Shown piece after piece: positions 8,824-17,877 of a stretch of DNA of 64,000 nt. The notes under the pieces were generated by a model. That model was given only the letters and a program-made list of their open reading frames with translations, was not told the DNA's origin and searched no databases. A program made the position numbers and the translations under genes. The stretch is from Marinimicrobium locisalis (lineage in GTDB: Bacteria; Pseudomonadota; Gammaproteobacteria; Pseudomonadales; Cellvibrionaceae): assembly GCF_039822625.1 (NCBI RefSeq), contig NZ_JBDLLG010000014.1, positions 69,121 to 133,120 on the forward strand, given 5' to 3'. Each line of letters begins with the position of its first letter. The stretch's first letter is position 1.

Positions 8824-9434
8824 TACTCATCCTGTGACTTATAGCGATAGGTTTTAGCGTCGATCTGCATATTCAGCGGCCCGATGTCATCACTTCGAGT
8901 AATCGTGAAATCATGCAATGTGACGATGCGCGGCATGCCGGCAACCCCACTGACGAACGTCCCCATATCGTGATAGCCACCCTCCACATCAATACTGATG
9001 GGCAACTCAACGTAAAATTCCGCCTCCTGCTCTGACTCGAGCACAACACTGTTAATCTCAAGCCCGCTCTCGGAGCCGCGAGCGTCTATGTCTTCCAACA
9101 GGCCCGGCACTTCGGTGTCACTGGGCAGGCGGGAGAGCAGCGCGCCGAAGGACTTCTCCATCTCCACCATTTGAGCGCGGTACTCCTCCAGGTTCGCCGC
9201 CTGGAAGCTCTTTGTTTCAAAGGTCTGGCGCAGGCTGGATTCCTCTGCGACGGCACGCTCCAACTGTTGGTTTAAGTCCTTAACCCACACATAGTAGGTC
9301 GCGACGAACACCAGAACCACAAGTAGCGTGCAGACAAAGACTTTCCCGGGGAGCGGCCAGACGCCCATCCGATCCACATCGATGTCATTTACATCAAAGT
9401 TTTTCAGCTGTTCCAAGGTATCGGAAAACGCCAT
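8823..9434 (-). CDS. pilO: Type IV pilus assembly protein PilO
   Basis: A 203-residue bitopic inner-membrane protein: a short cytoplasmic N terminus, one transmembrane helix (about residues 27-50, GKVFVCTLLVVLVFVATYYV), a periplasmic coiled coil, and a ferredoxin-like C-terminal domain (ESGLEINSVVLESEQEAEFY...). It pairs with PilN in the alignment complex of the pilus machine. It begins 2 bp after the pilN stop, implying translational coupling. Confidence 0.94.
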   Translation of the reverse strand: MAFSDTLEQLKNFDVNDIDVDRMGVWPLPGKVFVCTLLVVLVFVATYYVWVKDLNQQLERAVAEESSLRQTFETKSFQAANLEEYRAQMVEMEKSFGALLSRLPSDTEVPGLLEDIDARGSESGLEINSVVLESEQEAEFYVELPISIDVEGGYHDMGTFVSGVAGMPRIVTLHDFTITRSDDIGPLNMQIDAKTYRYKSQDE

Positions 9435-9436
9435 GA

Positions 9437-10018
9437 TCAGTTACCTCCCTCGTCGCCCTCGGCATCACCGTCTTCGGCCGGAGCCGAGGTGCGAACCGAC
9501 ATTCTAAAGGCGTTAGCCTGTTCGCCCTGTTCGGGGGCAGCGGTAACCGAGCTCAGGTTGGGCGCGGCGAACCAATCGGACTCATCCAGGTTGCGCATAA
9601 AGCTCGAGACCCGGTTGTTCGACTCCGCGATCCCCTCCAGCTGTATCACTTCCCCGGTACGTTGCATCCGGGTGAGGTAAACGCCGTCGGGAATGGCACG
9701 AACCATATCGTCGAAATAGCGGACAATCACCGGGCGAGTACCTTCAAGGTCCTGAATAACCCGCATCCGCGCCAGCAGCTCTTCACGTTTCTCGCGCAGC
9801 TCGCGAATTTCCTGAACGGCGGCTTCCAGCGCGGCGATTTCGGTCTTTAGCAGCCGGTTGCGCTCATTTTGGTCGGCAATGGAGGACTGGACCGTGGAGA
9901 CCCAGAGATAGCCAATCAGACAGGCCACCACTACCACAAAGACCAGAACCCCGATAAATTCTTTCTTCTTTTCCTCGCGATAGGCTTCGCGCCAGGGGAG
10001 TAGGTTAATTCTTGCCAT
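9437..10018 (-). CDS. pilN: Type IV pilus assembly protein PilN
   Basis: A 193-residue inner-membrane protein. The N terminus MARINLLPWREAYREEKKKE carries the conserved INLLPWR motif, which is the peptide that docks into PilM. A transmembrane helix follows (about 24-43, IGVLVFVVVVACLIGYLWV), then a periplasmic coiled coil and a PilO-like domain. The start codon overlaps the pilM stop by one base. Confidence 0.95.
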   Translation of the reverse strand: MARINLLPWREAYREEKKKEFIGVLVFVVVVACLIGYLWVSTVQSSIADQNERNRLLKTEIAALEAAVQEIRELREKREELLARMRVIQDLEGTRPVIVRYFDDMVRAIPDGVYLTRMQRTGEVIQLEGIAESNNRVSSFMRNLDESDWFAAPNLSSVTAAPEQGEQANAFRMSVRTSAPAEDGDAEGDEGGN

Positions 10019-11085
10019 TAGTCGAAGCTCCTCATCGCCAGGCCCGCCGCAATCATCAGCGAAGGCGCGTCATTGGCCAGGGCCACGGCATTCACCTTGG
10101 AGGAGACGGACATATTGGCAAAGGGGTTGGCCACCAGTGTCTGGGTCCCCAGTTTTTCCTCAATGAGGCCCACCAGGCCTTCCATTGAAGCCACCCCTCC
10201 GGCCAGGACAATATAGTCTACATCGTTGTACTGGCTGGCTGAGAAGAAGAACTGGAGTGAACGGGTCACCTGCTGCACTACCGCCTCTTTAAAGGGCGCC
10301 AGCACTTCCGATTCATAGTCGTCGGGCAGGCCGCCCTGCTTTTTGGCGAGCCCCGCCTCTTCCATGGAGAGGCCGTAACGGCGCTGGATTTCCTCGGTCA
10401 GTTGCTTCCCGCCGAACAACTGCTCCCGCGTGTAAACGGTGCGGCCGTCGACCAGGACGCTCAGAGTGGTCATGGTCGCGCCGATATCGATGACCGCCAC
10501 CACCTGGCCGTCGTGATCTTCCAGTTGCTCGACGATCTGACCGAAAGCCCGCTCCATGGAGTAGGCTTCGACGTCGACGATTTCTTCCTGCAGGTCGGCC
10601 AGCTGAAGGACATTGACACGCAGGTCGATGTTCTCGCGCCGGCAGGCGGCCAGCAGCACTTCCACCTGGTCGGGGTTGCGGGGCGATTCGCCCTGAACTT
10701 CAAAATCGATGGCGACTTCTTCCAAAGGGAACGGAATGTACTGATCGGCCTCTATAGAGATCTGGGTTTCCATCGCATCATCACTGAGGCCGGAGGGCAT
10801 ATCGATCATTTTGGTAATTACAGCGGAGCCGGCAACAGCCACGGCCGTGCTTTTGAGCTTGGTTTTGGACTGTTTGACGACCGTGCGCACCACATCCGCG
10901 ACCGCCTCGGGGTCGTTGATGTTTTTCTCCACCACCGTACCAGGCGGCAGCGGACGTACGGCATAGGTCTCCACCCGGTAGCGATCGCCGTGTCGGCTGA
11001 GCTCCAGAAGCTTGACCGACGTTGAACTGATGTCCAACCCCAAGACCGGCTTCGCCCTTTTTTCCAGGAAGCTTAAAATGCCCAT
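10018..11085 (-). CDS. pilM: Type IV pilus actin-like ATPase PilM
   Basis: A 355-residue cytoplasmic actin/FtsA-fold protein that binds the N terminus of PilN. Nucleotide-fold motifs are visible: VLGLDISSTSVKLLEL (phosphate 1), VAVIDIGATMTTLSVL (phosphate 2) and YIVLAGGVASMEGLVG (adenosine). It is first in the pilMNOPQ-aroK-aroB-damX cluster, so the promoter should lie in the 103-bp gap shared with the divergent ponA gene. Confidence 0.96.
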   Translation of the reverse strand: MGILSFLEKRAKPVLGLDISSTSVKLLELSRHGDRYRVETYAVRPLPPGTVVEKNINDPEAVADVVRTVVKQSKTKLKSTAVAVAGSAVITKMIDMPSGLSDDAMETQISIEADQYIPFPLEEVAIDFEVQGESPRNPDQVEVLLAACRRENIDLRVNVLQLADLQEEIVDVEAYSMERAFGQIVEQLEDHDGQVVAVIDIGATMTTLSVLVDGRTVYTREQLFGGKQLTEEIQRRYGLSMEEAGLAKKQGGLPDDYESEVLAPFKEAVVQQVTRSLQFFFSASQYNDVDYIVLAGGVASMEGLVGLIEEKLGTQTLVANPFANMSVSSKVNAVALANDAPSLMIAAGLAMRSFD

Positions 11086-11184
11086 TTTTCTATCTATATC
11101 CGTAACTTAGAGGAAGTTTATGTTATAGGACTTTAAGTTAAGCCTGCAACAAGACTGCGCATATGTAAACAGTTAAAAAGCCCG

Positions 11185-11190
11185 TATAAT
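11185..11190 (+). promoter_or_regulatory. Probable -10 box of ponA
   Basis: A perfect TATAAT in the pilM-ponA divergent gap; the -35 region is weak. Transcription from here would begin near 11197, downstream of the first in-frame ATG (11189). This argues that ponA translation starts at the later ATG at 11240. Confidence 0.5.
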
Positions 11191-11239
11191 GCAGTCACTC
11201 GCGGCTAATTTCGCTAACCTATTAATTCTCATAGAAAAA

Positions 11240-13780
11240 ATGCCTATCAAAAAGTCCTATCTGAGCCTGCTTTTCTGGCTGTTTGTCGCCGGATCCGGCG
11301 CTTCACTCGTCGGTTTGGCGGGATTATACCTCTATCTCAGCCCCAAGTTGCCCCCGGTTGAAAGCCTGCGGCAAGTTCAATTACAGACCCCTTTGAGGGT
11401 TTATTCAAGCGACGAGAAGCTAATTGGCGAGTTTGGTGAACAGCGTCGCACCCCGCTCTCGTTCGAAGAGCTCCCTGATCAATACATTAAAGCGTTATTA
11501 TCCGCCGAAGATGCGGAATTTTACGACCATTCCGGCGTATCCATTAGGGGACTTTTGAGAGCTGCGTCACAATTATTGAAAACAGGCGCCATTCAGTCCG
11601 GCGGCAGCACGCTTACCATGCAGCTGGCGAGGGACTTTTTCCTCTCTCGGGATCAGGTCTTTTCCCGTAAATTCAACGAAATCCTCCTGGCGCTGCAGAT
11701 TGAGAACGAACTCTCAAAAGAAGAGATTCTCGAGCTCTTCAGCAACAAAATGTTCTTCGGCAACCGTGCCTACGGCATTCAGGCCGCCGCCCAGATCTAC
11801 TATGGGAAGGACGCCGACGAGCTGAAACTGCATCAATGGGCCATGATTGTGGGCGTTTTGAAGGCTCCGTCCGCCTACAACCCTCTGGCGAACCTGGAGC
11901 GGGCCATGATCCGCCGCAACTGGATTCTCGGGCGCATGCTGGAGCTGGGGCATATTGACCAAGCGACCTATGAAGTCGCGGTCAATACCCCGGACAACGC
12001 CCGCTACCACGGCGCCACACTGGAGCTTTACGCCCCCTATATCGCCGAATTGGCCCGGCGCGAAGCGATTGACCGCTTCGGGGACGAGGCTTATACCGCC
12101 GGCTACAAGGTGTACACCACCATTCACAGCCGATACCAGGCCGCCGCCCAGATGGCCGTGGTAGAAGGACTAATGACCTACGACTGGCGCCATGGATACC
12201 GCGGACCGGAAGCCCAATGGGGAGAGCCCCCAAAAGATCTCAGCACCTGGGTTGAAGCGCTGGACGACCTCACCGCCTATGGAGACCTGGAGCCCGCCGT
12301 GGTGACGGCGGTCGAGGACCAGTCCGCCGAGGTCCTGCTGGACACCGGTGAGACGCTGGAGCTGGGCTGGGACCAAGGCCTTTCCACGGCGCGCCGCTAC
12401 ATTAACGAAAACGCCCGAGGGGCCGCTCCCAAGACCGCCAGCGACGTGGTCAGCGTCGGCGACCTAATCCGGCTTTACCAGAGGGAGGGGGCCTGGCACC
12501 TGCGCCAGATTCCCGAGGCACAGGCTGCTCTGGTGGGCCTGGATCCGGAAAATGGCGCCATGCGATCCCTGGTGGGTGGCTTTGATTTTCACCAAAGCAA
12601 CTTTAACCGGGCCCTGCAGGCGGAGCGCCAGCCCGGCTCGAGTTTCAAACCGTTCGTCTACACCGCTGCCCTGAAGAACGGGTTTACCCCCGCCACTCTG
12701 GTCAATGACTCGCCCATTGTCATTGAAGACGCCAGTTTGGAGGGCGCCTGGCGCCCCGAAAATGACGGTGGCACCTTTTTGGGACCGACCCGACTGCGCG
12801 AGGCGCTCTATCGCTCCCGCAACCTGGTTTCCATCCGGGTGCTGCGCAGCATCGGCATCGACGCCCTGCTTGAGACCCTTGGGCAATTTGGCTTCGAACC
12901 CGAGAAACTACCGCGCAACCTCTCACTGGCGCTCGGCAGCCACGCCCTCACGCCACTGGAAATGGCCCGCGGTTACGCTATCTTTGCCAACGGCGGCTAC
13001 CGGGTGGAGCCTTATCTCGTGGAAAGAATCGAGAATGTGGAAGGCGAGCCCATCCACCAGGCACGCCCCTTGACCGTATGCCGGGAGTGCGACCGCCAGC
13101 TCAGAGAGGAGCGGGAGCCGGAGAGCCTGGTAGCCGATATATTCACCGAACCACCTTCGCCGGAGGCCTCTTCTTCACAGTGGTCTGAGGTCGACGACAA
13201 AAACGACACCGTCGAACCCGAAACGCCCCTGGACCAGCCCACTCAGTTGATGCTGCTCGATGAAGCCGACGCGGTCATCCCCCCGCCCATTGCACCGCGA
13301 GTGCTGGACGAGCAGACCGCTTATATCATCGACTCCATGCTCCGGGATGTGATCTCGCGGGGTACCGGCCGTCGCGCCCGGGTTCTGGACCGCTCCGATA
13401 TCGGGGGCAAAACCGGCACCACTAACGGCCCGATTGATGCGTGGTTCGCGGGCTACAGCCCCCATATCGTCACCGTGGCGTGGCTGGGTTTTGACCACTC
13501 CCAGAAGCTGGGCCGGGGCGAGTATGGGGGCAGCGCCGCTCTCCCCATCTGGATCAACTACATGCGTACGGCACTCTCGGACAAGCCGGAGCGGGTTCGC
13601 CCCCAGCCCGAGGGCATTGTCACCGTTCGTATCGATCCAGAAAATGGTCGCCGCGCCCGACCCGGCGACCCCGATGCCATTTTCGAGATTTTCCGGGCGG
13701 AGGAAGTGCCGCCTTACGACAGCAACGGCAATGGCGGCAGCACAAGAGAAGCCGAACAGCTGCCGGAAGAGCTATTCTAG
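11240..13780 (+). CDS. ponA: Penicillin-binding protein 1A (bifunctional transglycosylase/transpeptidase)
   Basis: A class A PBP that polymerises and crosslinks peptidoglycan. From ATG 11240 it is 846 residues; an upstream in-frame ATG (11189) lies inside the likely promoter. Order: cytoplasmic tip and membrane anchor (about 8-33), GT51 glycosyltransferase with the catalytic Glu in SAEDAEFYDHSGVS and the GGSTLTMQLARD motif, an OB-like insertion, then the transpeptidase with the acyl-serine SxxK in PGSSFKPF, SRN in YRSRNLVS, and KTG in GGKTGTTNGPIDAWF. An acidic/Pro-rich insertion (TEPPSPEASSSQ..., about 640-700) precedes the KTG motif. It is divergent from pilM, as in pseudomonads. Confidence 0.96.
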   Translation: MPIKKSYLSLLFWLFVAGSGASLVGLAGLYLYLSPKLPPVESLRQVQLQTPLRVYSSDEKLIGEFGEQRRTPLSFEELPDQYIKALLSAEDAEFYDHSGVSIRGLLRAASQLLKTGAIQSGGSTLTMQLARDFFLSRDQVFSRKFNEILLALQIENELSKEEILELFSNKMFFGNRAYGIQAAAQIYYGKDADELKLHQWAMIVGVLKAPSAYNPLANLERAMIRRNWILGRMLELGHIDQATYEVAVNTPDNARYHGATLELYAPYIAELARREAIDRFGDEAYTAGYKVYTTIHSRYQAAAQMAVVEGLMTYDWRHGYRGPEAQWGEPPKDLSTWVEALDDLTAYGDLEPAVVTAVEDQSAEVLLDTGETLELGWDQGLSTARRYINENARGAAPKTASDVVSVGDLIRLYQREGAWHLRQIPEAQAALVGLDPENGAMRSLVGGFDFHQSNFNRALQAERQPGSSFKPFVYTAALKNGFTPATLVNDSPIVIEDASLEGAWRPENDGGTFLGPTRLREALYRSRNLVSIRVLRSIGIDALLETLGQFGFEPEKLPRNLSLALGSHALTPLEMARGYAIFANGGYRVEPYLVERIENVEGEPIHQARPLTVCRECDRQLREEREPESLVADIFTEPPSPEASSSQWSEVDDKNDTVEPETPLDQPTQLMLLDEADAVIPPPIAPRVLDEQTAYIIDSMLRDVISRGTGRRARVLDRSDIGGKTGTTNGPIDAWFAGYSPHIVTVAWLGFDHSQKLGRGEYGGSAALPIWINYMRTALSDKPERVRPQPEGIVTVRIDPENGRRARPGDPDAIFEIFRAEEVPPYDSNGNGGSTREAEQLPEELF

Positions 13781-13819
13781 AGAGCCATCGTCACCTGAGG
13801 AGTGGGTCCGCCCAAGGGC

Positions 13820-14638
13820 TCACTCCCTTTCAATAGACAAGTCGTACCGACTGCGCACGCGAAGCAGCAGCGGCTTGAAGCCACGCTTCGCGGCCCGCGA
13901 ATCCGACCGATCAATTACCCAGCCCCGCACCTCCAAGCTCCGACCTTCCAAAACCCCGGCGGTTTTCAGAGTCGGCCAAAGCTCGGCGGGTACGCGCACG
14001 ACCAACGGGCCATTCAGTTCGAGCCATACCGAGCCACCCGCCTCGCTGATATCGGTCACTTCTCCGCGAAGGCGCTGAAACCCAGCATCTTCCAGAGTTA
14101 GCGTTGCGGCGGGTTTCGGCTGCCAACCCTCATGCCCCCAAACACCCCGGTCGGCGCGACGAGCCTGAGCTTCCGCCCTGGCAAGACACGCCGCCAAGTG
14201 GGTATTGGGGGGAATCGCAATATGGAAGGCCATGCCTTCGCGCAACAAGGCCGCCTCCACGCTCTCACCGGTGGGCGTAAAAAGGTGCGCCAATGTTCGC
14301 CCGTAGTGATCTTTCCGCTCTTGGTCGTAGATCAGGGTAACCTCATCCAGCGGCGCCAGTTGGCGCTTCAGCTCCTGCTTTGCCGCCTCCGCCAACGGCT
14401 GGGCCGAGCGCCCTTCGCGGGCCAACTCCGGGGCATTCACGCCAATCAAGCGTACCCTTTGCCCGCTCTTAAGCCGAATACTGTCGCCGTCCTGCACTTC
14501 GGCAACCACCGCCGTTTCGCGCGGAAGCGAGTCGGGCAGCGCACAAGCGAGAGCCTGCGCGGCCATTAGCCAGGCACAAACAAAAACGCCGAGAGCTTTC
14601 ACTCTCGGCGTTTTGTGTCGCTCGGGCTTTGAAGCCAT
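13820..14638 (-). CDS. Secreted thermonuclease-family (SNase-like) nuclease
   Basis: A staphylococcal-nuclease-fold protein of up to 272 residues. The core runs from AEVQDGDSIRLKSGQRVRLI through GVNAPELAREGRSAQPLAEA to YGRTLAHLF. It includes the calcium-binding Asp and catalytic Arg/Glu positions of the family. The C-terminal 100 residues look like an OB-fold (RLRGEVTDISEAGGSVWLEL). ATG 14638, five bases after the rpmE stop, gives the longest plausible form; a GTG at 14602 would give a more compact signal peptide, MKALGVFVCAWLMAAQALA. The rpmE terminator hairpin lies inside this 5' coding region. A nuclease gene next to rpmE is also found in pseudomonads. Confidence 0.85.
   Translation of the reverse strand: MASKPERHKTPRVKALGVFVCAWLMAAQALACALPDSLPRETAVVAEVQDGDSIRLKSGQRVRLIGVNAPELAREGRSAQPLAEAAKQELKRQLAPLDEVTLIYDQERKDHYGRTLAHLFTPTGESVEAALLREGMAFHIAIPPNTHLAACLARAEAQARRADRGVWGHEGWQPKPAATLTLEDAGFQRLRGEVTDISEAGGSVWLELNGPLVVRVPAELWPTLKTAGVLEGRSLEVRGWVIDRSDSRAAKRGFKPLLLRVRSRYDLSIERE
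14583..14614 (-). terminator. Intrinsic terminator of rpmE, overlapping the nuclease coding start
   Basis: A 13-bp perfect stem (14583-14595 with 14602-14614) around a 6-nt loop, with a T tract on its minus-strand 3' side. It begins 28 bp after the rpmE stop and is read through as codons of the nuclease signal peptide. Confidence 0.75.
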
Positions 14639-14642
14639 CGCC

Positions 14643-14858
14643 TTACTTGGAAGCGATACGGCTACCGAAGCGCTTCTTGAAGCGATCGATGCGGCCGCCG
14701 GTGTCAACAATCTTCTGCTTGCCGGTGTAAAAGGGGTGGCATTCAGAGCACACGTCGACCTGGAAGTCGGTACCCAGCGTAGAGCGGGTTTTGATGGTGT
14801 TACCGCAACTGCAGGTAGCAGTCACGTCTTCGTATTTGGGGTGCAGATTCGCTTGCAT
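14643..14858 (-). CDS. rpmE: 50S ribosomal protein L31 (zinc-binding type)
   Basis: A 71-residue ribosomal protein beginning MQANLHPKYEDVTATCSCGN, with the four-cysteine zinc set (CSCGN and VCSECHPFYTG) of the C+ L31 type. That form serves as a zinc reserve and is exchanged for a Cys-free paralogue under zinc limitation in many bacteria; no paralogue is in this window. The start at 14858 is fixed by family length; an in-frame ATG at 14942 would add 28 unrelated residues. It is divergent from priA. Confidence 0.96.
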   Translation of the reverse strand: MQANLHPKYEDVTATCSCGNTIKTRSTLGTDFQVDVCSECHPFYTGKQKIVDTGGRIDRFKKRFGSRIASK

Positions 14859-15109
14859 GGTAAACGCCTTTCGTCTTTGTGCCGCCACCCGGTCTATCCC
14901 GCCCGCCAATAGCGATTCGGGGTTTTGCCGAGCACCGCACAACGGTTAATGGGTACGGCTTTTGGGAAGCCGCGCATAATACCAGAAACAACGGACAAAA
15001 CAAGCACCCCCGCCGCGGCCGCGGGCCCTCGCCCCCACAATCATTCCTTGGGGCTCGCGAAGTACGGTATCCTGAGCGCCTTTTTGCACTAGCCGCACAT
15101 CGGGAGCCC

Positions 15110-17317
15110 ATGTCCAGTCCTATCGTTCTCGAAATCGCCCTGCCCACGCCGCTGCGCCGTCGGTTTGACTACCTGCCACCAGCGGGCGTCGACCCAAAGA
15201 CCCTGCGTGCAGGACAGCGCCTGAAGGTCCCCTTTGGCTCCCAGCGACTGGTGGGCCTGCTACTGCGCACAAAAAGTGAGTCTTCACTCCCATTGAAGCA
15301 GTTGCGCCCCGCCGACGCTCTGCTCGACGAGGCGCCCCTACTGCCGGACGAACTCTGGCAGTTGTGCCTTTGGGCCGCCGAGTACTATCAACACCCGATT
15401 GGCGACGCCCTAAGCACCGCCCTGCCGGTATTATTACGCCAGGGAGAAGCTGCCCGGGAACGAAGCGAACCCTACTGGCAGCTCACCACAGAAGGAAAAG
15501 GTCTTCCCGAAGGTGCCTTGAAGCGTGCCCCACGCCAAGCGGAACTGTTGGCGCTTCTCCAACAGCGCGGTGCTCTCAACCGAGCCGACCTGTCCGTACT
15601 GGGCTTCAACCGCAGCCAGCTCAAGCCGCTGGAACAGAAGGGGCTGGTCGAGATGACGGAGCAAGTACTCACTCCCCCCGAAGCCTCCCACATCCTGCGA
15701 GAAGCACCCCTCACCCTGTCGGAAGAGCAGCGCGTTGCGCTGGAACAGATCCCGGAGAACGGCTTTTCCATCAGCCTACTGGATGGCAGCACCGGCAGCG
15801 GCAAAACCGAAATTTACCTACAAGCGATTGCCCGTACCCTGGCGCTCGGGCGCCAGGCGTTGGTATTGGTGCCGGAAATCGGCCTGACCCCCCAAACCCT
15901 GGCCCGTTTTCAGCGCCGCTTTGCCCAACCGGTGGTGGCCATGCACTCGGGCATGAATGACCGGGAACGGCTCGATGCCTGGCTCCAGGCGCGGGACGGC
16001 CGCGCGCGAATCGTGATCGGCACCCGCTCGGCCATTTTCACTCCCCTGGCCCAGCCCGGCATTCTTATTGTCGACGAAGAACACGACAGCTCCTTCAAAC
16101 AACAGGACGGCTTTCGTTATTCCGCCCGGGACCTGGCCGCCCTGCGCGCCAAGCGGATGGGCATCCCCCTGGTACTGGGCAGCGCCACCCCCGCTCTGGA
16201 AAGCCTGCACAACGCCCGTACCGGGCGCTACCAGTATCTGCGCCTGACCCACCGCGCCGGCAACGCTCGCCCGCCCGAGATTCTGCTGCAGGACATCCGC
16301 CGCCGACCGCTGGAAGAAGGCCTCAGCGAGCAGACGTTAAACCAGATCCGCACCACCCTCGAGGATGGCAACCAAGTCCTGGTGTTTCTAAACCGCCGGG
16401 GCTACGCCCCCACCCTGGAGTGCACCGAATGCGGCTGGCTCGCCGAATGCGGTCACTGCGACACCCGCCTGACCATGCACCAGACCCCGCGCCACCTGCA
16501 CTGCCACCACTGCGACCACCAGCGCGCCGTGCCCCGCCACTGCCCGTCCTGCCAAAGCACCCGTCTGCAACCGGTGGGCCAGGGCACCGAGCGCAGCGAA
16601 GAAGCACTCCAACGCTACTTCCCCGACACACGAGTCCTGCGGGTGGACCGGGACTCCACCCGACAGAAACACGCCTTTCGGGACCTGATCGACGAAGTTC
16701 ACAGGGGCGACCCCTGCATCCTGGTGGGCACCCAGATGTTAGCCAAAGGCCATCACTTCGCCGACGTCACCCTCGTCGTCATTCTCGACGCCGACGCGGG
16801 ATTGTTCAGCACGGACTTCCGCGGCCCGGAAAAAATGGGCCAACTCTTGCTTCAGGTCGCCGGCCGGGCGGGCCGGGCAGAGAAGCCGGGGCAGGTGATT
16901 ATTCAGAGCCACCACGTGGAGCATCCGCTGATCCGCACGCTAGTGGAGCGGGGCTATCACGATTTCGCGGAGCTGATCCTGAGCGAACGACGACTGACGG
17001 GGCTGCCACCTTTCCGTCAGATGGCGCTGCTGCGGGCGGAGTCCAAACGCCCGGAGAATGCGGTGGCATTCCTCAAGCAAGCACGGGCGATAGCGGAGAA
17101 GCTGCATCCCCCGAATCACGAATTGGGTTACCTGGGGCCGCTACCGGCCATGCTGGAGAAGCGGGGGGACCGATACCGCTACCAACTCCAGTTGAATGCC
17201 GCCAACCGAAAGGCGCTGCATTCGCTGCTGAGTCGTCTGACACTCGAATTGGAGCAACACCCCCTGGCGAAGCGAGCCCGCTGGTCGGTGGATGTGGATC
17301 CGCAGGATATGAGTTGA
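15110..17317 (+). CDS. priA: Primosomal protein N' (replication-restart helicase PriA)
   Basis: A 735-residue superfamily 2 helicase that reloads the replisome at stalled forks. The ATG at 15110 (MSSPIVLEIALPTPLRRRFD) gives the usual length and follows GGGAG. Visible: N-terminal DNA 3'-end-binding domain, Walker A in DGSTGSGKTEIYL, DEEH box in ILIVDEEHDSSF, a zinc-binding insertion with paired cysteines (CTECGWLAECGHCD, CHHCDH, CPSC), and helicase motifs LVGTQMLAKGHHF and VAGRAGRAEKPGQV. It is divergent from rpmE, as in pseudomonads. The next gene there is usually argS; here it is an array of palindromic elements followed by ftsN. Confidence 0.96.
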   Translation: MSSPIVLEIALPTPLRRRFDYLPPAGVDPKTLRAGQRLKVPFGSQRLVGLLLRTKSESSLPLKQLRPADALLDEAPLLPDELWQLCLWAAEYYQHPIGDALSTALPVLLRQGEAARERSEPYWQLTTEGKGLPEGALKRAPRQAELLALLQQRGALNRADLSVLGFNRSQLKPLEQKGLVEMTEQVLTPPEASHILREAPLTLSEEQRVALEQIPENGFSISLLDGSTGSGKTEIYLQAIARTLALGRQALVLVPEIGLTPQTLARFQRRFAQPVVAMHSGMNDRERLDAWLQARDGRARIVIGTRSAIFTPLAQPGILIVDEEHDSSFKQQDGFRYSARDLAALRAKRMGIPLVLGSATPALESLHNARTGRYQYLRLTHRAGNARPPEILLQDIRRRPLEEGLSEQTLNQIRTTLEDGNQVLVFLNRRGYAPTLECTECGWLAECGHCDTRLTMHQTPRHLHCHHCDHQRAVPRHCPSCQSTRLQPVGQGTERSEEALQRYFPDTRVLRVDRDSTRQKHAFRDLIDEVHRGDPCILVGTQMLAKGHHFADVTLVVILDADAGLFSTDFRGPEKMGQLLLQVAGRAGRAEKPGQVIIQSHHVEHPLIRTLVERGYHDFAELILSERRLTGLPPFRQMALLRAESKRPENAVAFLKQARAIAEKLHPPNHELGYLGPLPAMLEKRGDRYRYQLQLNAANRKALHSLLSRLTLELEQHPLAKRARWSVDVDPQDMS

Positions 17318-17374
17318 TCACAATCACTCAAGCTTTTTGGCAGTGAACCAATACACTTCGCATTGAAGCGCTGC

Positions 17375-17474
17375 GGGGGAATAGGGCTCTCCGAGACACG
17401 CCGTAAACCCATCCCTGGGGGCTCGATTACCCGCCGTCCAGGCGGGTAACGGTCTCGGAGAGCCCTATTCCCCC
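17375..17474 (-). repeat. Palindromic element R1 (type 1 core, reversed)
   Basis: Perfect 23-bp inverted arms (17375-17397 and 17452-17474) enclose a 54-nt core, 57 bp after the priA stop. Read on the minus strand, the core contains a 9-bp inner hairpin with loop TGGAC (stem CCGCC/GGCGG region), then TCGAGCCCCCAGGGATGGG with loop AGGGAT, and ends TTTACGGCGT. The arm sequence is not shared with any other copy. No U tract follows the arms. Confidence 0.9.
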
Positions 17475-17550
17475 TCCGCTGGCGCCAACGGACAATTGTT
17501 TTGAGATAGCAACCTTCCTCCATGGGCTCTATTAGCACTGAGGCCCGACG

Positions 17551-17691
17551 TGGGGTATACCGGTTGTAGACTCTCTGACGCCTACATGGATGTAGGTGCT
17601 AGAGCGACGCAGGAGCCAAAGCCGCGGCATGGATGCCGATGAGAAGCCCCCAGGGATGGGTTCACGGCGGGTCTACAACCGGTATACCCCA
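17551..17691 (+). repeat. Palindromic element R2 (type 2 long core)
   Basis: Perfect 21-bp arms (17551-17571 and 17671-17691), extendable to about 29 bp each with one mismatch out to 17543 and 17701, enclose a 99-nt core. The core starts TCTCTGACGCC and carries three hairpins with loops ATGGAT (stem CTAC/GTAG), ATGGAT (GGC/GCC) and AGGGAT (CCC/GGG), plus a GCAGGAGCC stretch, ending TTCACGGCGG. Left flank CACTGAGGCCCG and right flank GGGCCGGACG are shared with other copies. The core is nearly identical to that of R5. Confidence 0.92.
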
Positions 17692-17721
17692 CGGCGGGCC
17701 GGACGCGATGCTCCCACTAGC

Positions 17722-17766
17722 TTCACGGCGGGTCTCCGAGTGGTCTACCCCTCCTCCGGCCGGACT
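17722..17766 (+). repeat. Orphan right half of a palindromic element (R3)
   Basis: TTCACGGCGGGTC marks the core/right-arm junction seen in R2, R6 and R7. It is followed by an arm-like sequence and CCGGCCGGAC, the usual right flank. No matching left arm or core is present upstream, so this is a decayed or half-deleted copy immediately behind R2. Confidence 0.65.
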
Positions 17767-17877
17767 TGACGCACTGACGTTTAAAACATCCGAACAGCAA
17801 AAGCCTTTGAGACTGGCACCATCGACCGGTGGTGAGTACAATTGCTCGCGCTCTAACACGTCAGGCCCCACACCATC

